DNA of 5,368 bases from Bacteroidota bacterium (GTDB lineage Bacteria > Bacteroidota > Bacteroidia > Bacteroidales > UBA10428), in assembly GCA_017860375.1 (NCBI GenBank), contig JAGDMB010000202.1, positions 1 to 5,368 of the forward strand, read 5' to 3'. The position numbers were made by a program, and so were the translations under genes. Positions 1-5,202 of this stretch are shown in pieces. Each line of letters opens with the position of its first letter. Positions within the stretch are counted from its first letter, which is position 1. Under the pieces are notes generated by a model. It was not told the origin of the DNA and ran no database searches. It was given only the letters and a program-made list of their open reading frames with translations.

Positions 1-17
1 GAAAAAATGAAAAATAA

Positions 18-605
18 TCAGTTCATCTGCGGATTTTCCGGAAAATTTGCCCACATCTGGTACTTCTTGCCCATCTGATGAAGGGTCTTGTTCCAGAAAT
101 GTTTATTCATCGGGCTCATGATCTCCTGCGGTTTTAATTCCGAGACGATCCAGGCATTTTCTGCCAGTTCATCATCAAGCTGGTGTGCATTCCAACCCGA
201 ATAGCCCAGAAAGAACCGTATGTTGCCGGGGGCCAGATTACCTGACTCAAGCAAACGCTTGACAATATCAAAGTCACCTGACCAGTATATATTCTCAAGT
301 ACTTTGACACTGTTGGGAATGATATCCCCAAGGGTGTGTATATAATGAAGTGTGTTGGTCTGAACAGGACCGCCCAGGGATAACATGGCATTGGTTTCAG
401 GAAAATCAGCGATCACTTCACTGATTTTAAGACTGACCGGTTTATTTAAAACAAAGCCTACCGTGCCTTCTTCCGAATGTTCTGTAATCAAGACAATGGA
501 ACGTTTGAAATAATTATCCAGCAGAAAGGGTTCGGATATCAGAATTCTTCCCTTTTGCGGGGTCAGATTCTGATCGGTGCCGAAAAAATCATAATTGATC
601 TGCAT
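18..605 (-). CDS. YqgE/AlgH family protein (UPF0301/DUF179)
   Basis: A complete 195-residue protein, the usual length for the YqgE/AlgH family, which is found across many bacteria and whose biochemical role is unsettled (AlgH was named from alginate regulation in Pseudomonas). Family hallmarks seen in order: the N-terminal GRILISEPFLLDNYFKRSIV block (residues 19-38), GFVLNKP (50-56), LGGPV (77-81), and the C-terminal FLGYSGWNAHQLDDEL block (132-147). There is no signal peptide or membrane segment, so a cytoplasmic location is expected. The ATG is chosen because the conserved block starts about 18 residues in, as in relatives; no Shine-Dalgarno precedes it, which is normal in Bacteroidota. It lies 188 bp downstream of the transporter gene on the same strand and may have its own promoter. 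Family assignment is firm; function is unknown. Confidence 0.93.
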   Translation of the reverse strand: MQINYDFFGTDQNLTPQKGRILISEPFLLDNYFKRSIVLITEHSEEGTVGFVLNKPVSLKISEVIADFPETNAMLSLGGPVQTNTLHYIHTLGDIIPNSVKVLENIYWSGDFDIVKRLLESGNLAPGNIRFFLGYSGWNAHQLDDELAENAWIVSELKPQEIMSPMNKHFWNKTLHQMGKKYQMWANFPENPQMN

Positions 606-652
606 GACGCTGAAGTTTTATACTCTTCATTCAAAAAGTGTTCCAATTTTAT

Positions 653-660
653 CAAAGGTA
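653..660 (-). promoter_or_regulatory. Candidate -7 element for the yqgE/algH gene
   Basis: Read on the minus strand this is TACCTTTG, an exact match to the Bacteroidota -7 consensus TAnnTTTG. It would put the transcript start about 40 nt before the ATG at 605. No TTTG (-33) is visible at the usual 19-21 nt upstream, so the call rests on one half-site and is tentative. Confidence 0.3.
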
Positions 661-793
661 TTACAAAACGTGGAATTATAGGATTGCCTGTTCCTAGAAA
701 ATTTTATTGGCACCATATCGATCGTCCGATCTGGCCTTTACCATAGGATGACTGTTCCAAATGGCCACATCTTTTTCGGAATTATACAGGATA

Positions 794-1687
794 CTACACG
801 GTCTGTTTCTTTTCAAATTGGGCAAGCAACAGTCCTCCTATAACCACCAGAATTCCGGCAATTTTCAGTCCCGTAATCCTTTCCCTGAGGATCATAAAAG
901 AGAAAAGAGCCGTAAAAACCGGTATCAGATTGGAAAAAACGCTTGAGCGGGTCATTCCCAGCCGTTTAATCGAATAGGTAAAAAACACAAAGGCCAGGGC
1001 CGAACCGAACAATGCCAGTTCCAGCAGCGGAAGGATCACCGCAAAAGTCCACTGAATCCGCCATACGTGATCCCATTCAAACATCACAAACAAGGGTAAA
1101 AAGTACAGCATTCCGAGAGTGCTTTGCCAGGTGACAATGGAAAATGAATTGTATGTCCCGGCCAGTTTGATGACCATTACAGAATATCCCACCGCAGCAA
1201 ATACCGCCAGGAACATCAGTAATGCTCCCTGGAAGGTTGAACCCGAAAGGCTCATTTCTCCGGCCATGACCATGCAAACGCCCAGTATGGAAATGATGAT
1301 GCCCGCCACGTTGATCCGCGTAAAACGCTCGTGATAAAAAAGACTGGCTGCAAGCGGAGTAAACAGCGGGATGGTGGCAACAATCACAGAACCAAGGGTA
1401 GGTGAAATCCTTTGCATCCCGAAACTCTCGCCCATAAAGTATAAAAAGGGTTCAAAAAAGGCCAGTACTAAAAAGAAAGGTAAATCCCGGCGCCGGATAT
1501 ATTGAAGCTTTTTTCCCAGGGCGGAGACCAGTAAAAGCACAGGGGAAGCGATCAGCAATCGTAAAAATACAAGGGATACGGGCCGGATTTGTACAAATAC
1601 CTGTTTGTACCATATAAAAGTCAATCCCCAAATCATCATGGAAAGGGTCACAATTCCATAAACAAAATAGCGTTGTTTTCTACTCAT
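794..1687 (-). CDS. EamA-family (drug/metabolite transporter superfamily) membrane protein
   Basis: A 297-residue, strongly hydrophobic protein with two tandem EamA domains (about residues 12-142 and 153-291) and ten predicted membrane helices, roughly at 8-26, 38-58, 69-87, 97-117, 125-143, 153-173, 184-203, 213-236, 248-266 and 273-291. This is the standard size and layout of the 10-TMS DMT exporters in the inner membrane. Typical motifs are WGLTFIWYK near the end of helix 1, the helix-4/5 junction with HERFTRINVAGI (119-130), and the equivalent repeat RERITGLKIAGI (268-279) in the second half. Family members export amino acids, metabolites or drugs; the substrate cannot be read from the sequence. 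The ATG gives a short charged N-terminus (MSRKQR) before helix 1. The gene is divergent from rpoD across 302 bp. No intrinsic terminator is obvious after its stop codon, so read-through into the yqgE/algH gene is possible. Confidence 0.92.
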   Translation of the reverse strand: MSRKQRYFVYGIVTLSMMIWGLTFIWYKQVFVQIRPVSLVFLRLLIASPVLLLVSALGKKLQYIRRRDLPFFLVLAFFEPFLYFMGESFGMQRISPTLGSVIVATIPLFTPLAASLFYHERFTRINVAGIIISILGVCMVMAGEMSLSGSTFQGALLMFLAVFAAVGYSVMVIKLAGTYNSFSIVTWQSTLGMLYFLPLFVMFEWDHVWRIQWTFAVILPLLELALFGSALAFVFFTYSIKRLGMTRSSVFSNLIPVFTALFSFMILRERITGLKIAGILVVIGGLLLAQFEKKQTV

Positions 1688-1734
1688 GGCATGCTTTTTG
1701 TGCTATTTTTTCCTCCCAAATAAAGGAATTTATT

Positions 1735-1775
1735 GCAGGGAAAGACCTGATAAATATCAGTCGGAAAAGTCCTGC
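1735..1775 (-). repeat. Nested inverted repeat in the presumed transporter leader
   Basis: Outer arms GCAGG (1735-1739) and CCTGC (1771-1775) enclose inner arms CTGAT (1747-1751) and ATCAG (1756-1760) around an AAAT loop. On the minus-strand RNA the inner stem can extend with two more pairs (GA/TC) by bulging one G. There is no T-tract after it in the sense direction, so it is not a terminator. It lies 48-88 nt upstream of the transporter ATG and could be a leader hairpin or a protein-binding site. Confidence 0.4.
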
Positions 1776-1782
1776 AGCACAG

Positions 1783-1790
1783 CAAATATA
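1783..1790 (-). promoter_or_regulatory. Candidate -7 element for the EamA transporter
   Basis: On the minus strand this reads TATATTTG, an exact match to TAnnTTTG. The transcript would start near 1776-1779, giving a leader of about 90 nt that begins at the nested inverted repeat. No TTTG is seen 19-21 nt upstream, so the -33 part is missing or degenerate. Confidence 0.35.
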
Positions 1791-1828
1791 GGTTGTTGTG
1801 ACAGGATGGCGGGCAGGATTTGAATTAT

Positions 1829-1858
1829 TTTTCCGGCAAAATTTTGAATTCCGGAAAA
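1829..1858. repeat. Palindromic cluster in the divergent promoter region
   Basis: TTTTCCGG (1829-1836) and CCGGAAAA (1851-1858) form a perfect 8-bp inverted repeat. The spacer contains a second, complete 10-bp palindrome, CAAAATTTTG (1837-1846). TTCCGG also appears as a direct repeat 18 bp apart (1831 and 1849). No T-tract makes it a terminator for either neighbour. It sits midway between the two divergent start codons, where an operator would be expected; no regulator is identified. Confidence 0.4.
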
Positions 1859-1978
1859 GAATGCTTAAATTGAGGTTAATTATTTCGTAATCAAACCGAT
1901 ATAGGTTTTTTGCAGCAACCATACAACAAATTGGTTTATTTTGTGTTATTGTGTATTAAGAAGGTAATACTAACAAGC

Positions 1979-1984
1979 AGGAGG
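1979..1984 (+). promoter_or_regulatory. Perfect Shine-Dalgarno for rpoD
   Basis: AGGAGG lies 5 nt upstream of the rpoD ATG at 1990, at near-ideal spacing, and fixes that start. It stands out because none of the other genes in the window with visible upstream sequence has such a site, as expected in Bacteroidota, where the 16S anti-Shine-Dalgarno is largely masked on the ribosome. Confidence 0.8.
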
Positions 1985-1989
1985 ATAAG

Positions 1990-2850
1990 ATGAGGCAGTT
2001 AAAGATCACAAAATCAATTACAAACAGGAACAGCGATTCTCTGGAGAAGTACCTGCACGATATTGGTAAGGAAGAACTCATTACTCCCGAAGAAGAGGTT
2101 GAACTTGCCAAACGAATTAAGATGGGGGACCAGGAAGCGCTTGAGAAACTTACCAAAGCGAATCTGCGGTTCGTAGTTTCCGTGGCCAAACAATACCAGC
2201 ATCAGGGGCTCAGCTTACCCGATTTAATTAACGAAGGAAACCTCGGCCTGATAAAAGCTGCCAAGAAATTTGATGAAACAAAGGGATTCAAGTTTATTTC
2301 CTATGCGGTATGGTGGATCCGGCAATGCATTTTGCAGGCCCTCGCTGAGCAGTCGAGAATTGTGCGCTTGCCGCTGAACAAAATCGGCGCCCTGAACAAA
2401 ATAAACAAGGCCTTTTCCCAGCTTGAACAGCAGCACGAACGTGAACCCTCGCCTGATGAAGTGGCATCCATGCTGGAACTCCCTGAAGAAAAGGTATCCA
2501 ATACACTTGAATTATCCGGCCGGCATGTTTCGGTTGATGCACCTTTCCAGGATGGGGAGGACAACAGCTTGCTCGATGTGCTCCCCAGCAGTGACACCCC
2601 GACTACTGACAGCAAACTGCTGGAGGAATCGCTTATGGTGGAAATAGAACGCACCCTCAACACCCTTCCCGAAAAAGAAAGCAGTGTGATCAGAGCGTTC
2701 TATGGAATCGGCACGAAACCGATGTCGTTGGAAGAAATCGGTCAGTCCATCGGGATCTCGAGGGAAAGAACCAGGCAAATCAAGGAGAAAGCCATAAAAC
2801 ATTTGCGGCAAAAAACCAAAAATAAGCTGTTGAAGGCTTACCTTGGATAG
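1990..2850 (+). CDS. rpoD: Primary (housekeeping) RNA polymerase sigma factor, RpoD/SigA type
   Basis: A complete 286-residue sigma-70 factor that recruits RNA polymerase core to housekeeping promoters. Domains in order: region 1.2 (about 14-48, DSLEKYLHDIGKEELITPEE), region 2 (about 50-120) with the core-binding DLINEGNLGLIKAAKKFD (78-95) and the -10-melting and recognition helix containing YAVWWIRQ (105-112), region 3 (about 123-200, starting RIVRLPLNKIG), and region 4 (about 217-280) with the -35-binding helix-turn-helix SLEEIGQSIGISRERTRQIK (246-265). It lacks region 1.1 and the long non-conserved insert of E. coli RpoD, which is normal for the short Bacteroidota primary sigma factor. That phylum's primary sigma factor uses TTTG / TAnnTTTG promoters. 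The start is supported by AGGAGG 5 nt upstream and the conserved MRQLKITKSI N-terminus. It is monocistronic here, followed by a strong terminator. Confidence 0.97.
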   Translation: MRQLKITKSITNRNSDSLEKYLHDIGKEELITPEEEVELAKRIKMGDQEALEKLTKANLRFVVSVAKQYQHQGLSLPDLINEGNLGLIKAAKKFDETKGFKFISYAVWWIRQCILQALAEQSRIVRLPLNKIGALNKINKAFSQLEQQHEREPSPDEVASMLELPEEKVSNTLELSGRHVSVDAPFQDGEDNSLLDVLPSSDTPTTDSKLLEESLMVEIERTLNTLPEKESSVIRAFYGIGTKPMSLEEIGQSIGISRERTRQIKEKAIKHLRQKTKNKLLKAYLG

Positions 2851-2863
2851 CAATACGGTACAA

Positions 2864-2898
2864 AGAGGCCGTCTCAAAAGTGAGGCGGTCTTTTTTTT
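2864..2898 (+). terminator. Rho-independent terminator of rpoD
   Basis: Starting 16 bp after the rpoD core stem's stop codon, arms 2867-2876 (GGCCGTCTCA) and 2881-2890 (TGAGGCGGTC) form a 10-bp stem with two G-U pairs around an AAAG loop, followed by eight T (2891-2898); AGA at 2864-2866 can pair with the first T residues. In the opposite direction the same hairpin is followed only by TCTTTG, so it may stop transcripts coming from trpA weakly. Confidence 0.92.
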
Positions 2899-2947
2899 GG
2901 AATCCCGATTAAAAATCCAAATTATGCTGGCAACCTCACCCATTCCC

Positions 2948-2968
2948 CAATTCCGGTAACGGGAATTG
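2948..2968. repeat. Short inverted repeat between convergent rpoD and trpA
   Basis: CAATTCC (2948-2954) and GGAATTG (2962-2968) form a perfect 7-bp inverted repeat with a 7-nt spacer. It lies about 20 nt beyond the trpA stop codon in the direction of trpA transcription. No T-tract follows on either strand, so it is at most a 3'-end stem-loop for trpA mRNA, not a classical terminator. Confidence 0.4.
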
Positions 2969-2988
2969 AAAGGGAAAACAGAAGCCTT

Positions 2989-3765
2989 TTATCCGATTCT
3001 TATGCTTTGTATAAAACTTCGGATACTCGCTTCGTCATCCCCTTTGCTGTCCAACATTTTAATAAATGCACTCCCGATGATGGCTCCCCTTGCGTACTTG
3101 CAGGCCATTGAAAAGGTCTCCCGCGAAGAAATCCCGAATCCGATCAGGCGCGGAGTTTTCAGGTTCATGCCGTTTATCCGCTCAAAATAGCCAATCTGCT
3201 CAGGTGAAAAGCTGTCCCTTGTTCCGGTGGTGGAAGAAGACGAGACCATGTATATAAATCCCCCGCTTGTCTGATCAATGAGGCGGATACGGTCATTATC
3301 CGTCTGGGGAGACATCAGAAAAACAGGGTGCAGCTCATACTTTTTCATTGTTTCCCGGTATTCTTCGAGGTAAAGGTCCAGGGGCAGATCGGGAAGAATA
3401 ACACCGTCTATTCCGGTCTCCATGCAATTACGGCAAAAGTTATCCAGACCGAATTGCATGACCGGATTAAGGTAACCCATCATCAGTAATGGTATTGTAA
3501 CTTCATTTCGGATATCCCTTAACTGCCGAAAAAGAATCGAAAGGCTCATTCCGTTTTTCAGTGCTTTATCGCTGCTCTGCTGGATGACCGGCCCGTCGGC
3601 CATGGGATCAGAAAAGGGGATCCCGATTTCGACCATATCAGCACCTGCCCTGGCCAGGGTTTTTATTATTCCGGTTGTTGAGTTTAGCGCAGGGTGTCCT
3701 GCCGTGAAATACAGCGAAAGAATATTCCCCGGTTTATCCTTAAAAAGCTGGTCAATGCGGTTCAT
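2989..3765 (-). CDS. trpA: Tryptophan synthase alpha subunit
   Basis: A complete 258-residue TrpA, a TIM-barrel enzyme that cleaves indole-3-glycerol phosphate to indole and glyceraldehyde-3-phosphate and passes indole to TrpB through the alpha-beta complex tunnel. The catalytic acid/base pair is present: Glu46 in VEIGIPFSDP (45-54) and Asp57 in MADGP (55-59), matching E. coli Glu49 and Asp60. FTAGHP (20-25), LLMMGYLNPV (93-102), GVILPDLP (121-128), the loop-6 segment IYMVSSSSTTGTR (171-183), and the phosphate-binding GFGIS (209-213) and GSA (231-233) are all intact. The ATG matches the usual N-terminus (MNRIDQLF). Nothing looks degraded. It is the last gene of the trp cluster but is set 243 bp from trpB, and its start lies only 7 nt from an octamer repeat array. 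It converges on rpoD. Confidence 0.97.
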   Translation of the reverse strand: MNRIDQLFKDKPGNILSLYFTAGHPALNSTTGIIKTLARAGADMVEIGIPFSDPMADGPVIQQSSDKALKNGMSLSILFRQLRDIRNEVTIPLLMMGYLNPVMQFGLDNFCRNCMETGIDGVILPDLPLDLYLEEYRETMKKYELHPVFLMSPQTDNDRIRLIDQTSGGFIYMVSSSSTTGTRDSFSPEQIGYFERINGMNLKTPRLIGFGISSRETFSMACKYARGAIIGSAFIKMLDSKGDDEASIRSFIQSIRIG

Positions 3766-3772
3766 TAGTATT

Positions 3773-3828
3773 TGTTGATTTGTTGATTTGTTGATTGAAT
3801 GATTGGATGATTTGGTGATTTGGTGATT
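3773..3828 (-). repeat. Seven-copy octamer tandem repeat (NNNTGATT) before trpA
   Basis: Seven consecutive 8-bp units, each ending in invariant TGATT and starting with tgt (three copies), gaa, gga, then tgg (two copies); a degraded eighth unit may follow (3829-3836). On the trpA-sense strand the unit is AATCA plus a variable triplet, mostly ACA or CCA. The array ends 7 nt from the trpA ATG, so it forms the immediate 5' untranslated region of that cistron, and its A-rich sense strand resembles the A-rich translation initiation regions of this phylum. Confidence 0.9.
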
Positions 3829-3850
3829 TGTTATTCATTTCCTGTACAAG

Positions 3851-3866
3851 CGGACACTTGCGTCCG
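3851..3866. repeat. Small hairpin in the trpB-trpA spacer
   Basis: CGGAC (3851-3855) and GTCCG (3862-3866) pair around a 6-nt loop. An overlapping, mutually exclusive pairing is CAAG (3847-3850) with CTTG (3857-3860). Neither is followed by a T-tract in the sense direction of trpA. Such short pairings could be chance. Confidence 0.35.
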
Positions 3867-3947
3867 TATGGATTTTTGTTTTGTCGATTGATTGAATATG
3901 ATTTGAAGCATTTTCCTTTTATTTTTTCATGTCTTTGGTCCTTTGTC

Positions 3948-3998
3948 CATATGCCTTTGCCTTTACTCTGTATTTATTTTCCTGGTTCCAGGCATATG
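3948..3998 (-). repeat. Inverted repeat just downstream of trpB
   Basis: CATATGCC (3948-3955) and GGCATATG (3991-3998) form a perfect 8-bp inverted repeat with a 35-nt spacer; the near-palindrome CCTGG-tt-CCAGG (3981-3992) overlaps one arm and offers an alternative fold. In trpB transcripts it begins 10 nt after the stop codon. There is no following U-tract, so it would act as a 3' stem or processing site rather than as a terminator. Confidence 0.45.
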
Positions 3999-4008
3999 AT
4001 TCCAGTTG

Positions 4009-5199
4009 TCACATGTCATGTTTCTCCATGTACCGGATATAGGTATCCATGTCCTTGTCGCCCCGACCCGAAAGAATGATTACCACCACATCGTCGGGTT
4101 TGAACCTGCCCTTGTCAAGGAATGCAAGCGCATGAGCCGACTCCAGTGCAGGAATGATTCCTTCGAGCCGTGTCAGCCGGAAAGCAGCCTCAAGCGATTC
4201 TTCGTCGGTAGCATTTTCATATACAGCCCTGCCTGTCTTGAAAAGATGAGAGTGAATAGGGCCGATACCCGGATAATCGAGTCCGGCGGACAGGGAATAC
4301 GGTTCGGTGATCTGGCCATCCTCTGTTTGCATGAGCATAGTCCGGCTGCCATGCAGAATTCCGGGATGCCCCAGGGCCATTGTGGCGGCTGATTCACCGC
4401 TATCAATGCCTTTTCCGGCTGCTTCCACGGCAATAAGCCTGACTTCCGGATTATCGAGATAATGATAAAAGGCACCGGCTGCATTGCTTCCACCCCCTAC
4501 ACAGGCAATGATGAATCCGGGATTCTCGTTTCCTGTCTGCTCCCTGAGTTGTCGCTTCATTTCTTCGCTGATGATAGCCTGCAGACGGGTTACCAGGTCG
4601 GGATAAGGATGGGGGCCTACTACCGATCCAATGATATAATGCGTGTCAGCGGGATGGTTGATCCAATCGCGTATTGCTTCATTTGTCGCATCCTTAAGGG
4701 TCATATTTCCGCTGTATACAGGCACTACCTCGGCTCCCAGCATTTTCATCCGCAATACATTGGGAGCCTGGCGTTCGGCGTCAATCTTGCCCATGTATAC
4801 AATGCATTTCAAACCCATGAGCGCACATACGGTGGCAGTGGCGACACCATGTTGACCAGCACCTGTTTCTGCAATGATGCGGGTTTTCCCGAGCCGCTTT
4901 GCCACAAGGATCTGTCCGATGGTATTGTTGATTTTGTGGGCGCCCGTATGATTTAAGTCTTCGCGTTTAAGGAAGATCCGTGTTTGATAAAAACCGGACA
5001 ACCGGGGTGCAAAGTACAAAGGTGAAGGCCGGCCTACGTAATCCTTCAGCAGTTTCCGGTATTCCTGCTGAAAATATGCATCATGGAGAATGTTCAGGTA
5101 GTTCCGTTGCAATTCCATCACGTTGGGATAGAGCATTTCGGGTATAAATGCCCCTCCGAACTCACCATAAAAACCTTTTGGGTTCACTTCAAAATCCAT
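4009..5199 (-). CDS. trpB: Tryptophan synthase beta subunit (TrpB1 type)
   Basis: A complete 396-residue PLP enzyme that condenses indole with L-serine to give L-tryptophan, working with TrpA. Length and motifs match the canonical TrpB1 class. Seen in order: GFYGEFGGAFIPEML (9-23), KREDLNHTGAHKINN (78-92) with the PLP Schiff-base Lys89 (E. coli Lys87), AETGAGQHGVATA (110-122) with catalytic Glu111 (E. coli Glu109), the PLP-phosphate loop CVGGGSNAAG (233-242), SAGLDYPGIGP (304-314), LEGIIPALESAHA (345-357), and LSGRGDKD (376-383) with the PLP-nitrogen Ser377. Nothing is missing. It starts 3 nt after the trpF stop codon, so the two are surely cotranscribed and probably translationally coupled. 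No Shine-Dalgarno precedes it. The gap to trpA is unusually long. Confidence 0.98.
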   Translation of the reverse strand: MDFEVNPKGFYGEFGGAFIPEMLYPNVMELQRNYLNILHDAYFQQEYRKLLKDYVGRPSPLYFAPRLSGFYQTRIFLKREDLNHTGAHKINNTIGQILVAKRLGKTRIIAETGAGQHGVATATVCALMGLKCIVYMGKIDAERQAPNVLRMKMLGAEVVPVYSGNMTLKDATNEAIRDWINHPADTHYIIGSVVGPHPYPDLVTRLQAIISEEMKRQLREQTGNENPGFIIACVGGGSNAAGAFYHYLDNPEVRLIAVEAAGKGIDSGESAATMALGHPGILHGSRTMLMQTEDGQITEPYSLSAGLDYPGIGPIHSHLFKTGRAVYENATDEESLEAAFRLTRLEGIIPALESAHALAFLDKGRFKPDDVVVIILSGRGDKDMDTYIRYMEKHDM

Positions 5200-5202
5200 G
5201 CT

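Larger units (their letters stand above)
1688..1989. other. Divergent intergenic region between the EamA transporter and rpoD
   Basis: A 302-bp AT-rich stretch with no convincing gene. It must hold the promoters of both flanking genes. Visible elements, entered separately: a nested inverted repeat (1735-1775), a minus-strand -7 match (1783-1790), a palindromic cluster (1829-1858) and the rpoD Shine-Dalgarno (1979-1984). For rpoD I see only a poor promoter candidate: TTTG at 1909-1912 and TTATTTTG at 1936-1943, with 23 nt between them, longer than the usual 19-21, and one mismatch in the -7. The word CGGAAAA recurs at 1762-1768 and 1852-1858, and inverted at 1829-1835. Confidence 0.6.
3766..4008 (-). 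other. Low-complexity trpB-trpA spacer
   Basis: A 243-bp, strongly AT-rich gap inside the trp operon. It holds no convincing gene. From trpB towards trpA the minus strand carries an inverted repeat (3948-3998), a stretch with repeated CAAAGG-like words (complement of CCTTTG-like words at 3933-3962), stray AATCA words (3889-3903), a small CGGAC/GTCCG hairpin (3851-3866) and the octamer array (3773-3828). I see no T-tract terminator in the sense direction, no Bacteroidota -7 consensus, and no short ORF with tryptophan codons that would suggest an attenuator. Confidence 0.7.

Noticed and set aside
477..746. Plus-strand open frame of 89 codons across the algH-family gene start
   Set aside because: Half of it is antisense to conserved YqgE/AlgH coding sequence and it has no initiation signal or recognisable domain.
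1712..1717. GGGAGG on the minus strand as a ribosome binding site for the transporter
   Set aside because: It is 24 nt from the ATG, too far to act as a Shine-Dalgarno, and no other start codon lies at a suitable distance.
1680..1922. Minus-strand open frame of 80 codons upstream of and overlapping the transporter
   Set aside because: It covers the palindromes and promoter candidates of the divergent region, shows no family resemblance, and would need to overlap the transporter start out of frame.
1909..1943. rpoD promoter TTTG / TTATTTTG
   Set aside because: The spacing of 23 nt is longer than the usual 19-21 and the -7 element has a mismatch at its second base; mentioned in the region entry but not called.
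2301..2943. Long minus-strand open frames overlapping rpoD (120 and 143 codons)
   Set aside because: They lie antisense within a clearly conserved sigma factor gene, and their translations are serine- or leucine-rich with no recognisable family.
3773..3828. CRISPR array
   Set aside because: Units are 8 bp with only a 3-nt variable part, far below CRISPR repeat and spacer sizes, and no cas genes are present.
3851..3866. Intrinsic terminator between trpB and trpA
   Set aside because: The stem is only 5 bp and is followed in the sense direction by CTTGTACAGG, with no T-tract.
3831..3911. 26-codon minus-strand open frame in the trpB-trpA spacer
   Set aside because: Its composition follows the low-complexity repeats, it has no tryptophan codons to suggest a leader peptide, and there is no initiation signal.
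4462..4956. Plus-strand open frame of 164 codons inside trpB
   Set aside because: It is antisense to fully conserved TrpB sequence and its translation resembles no known protein.
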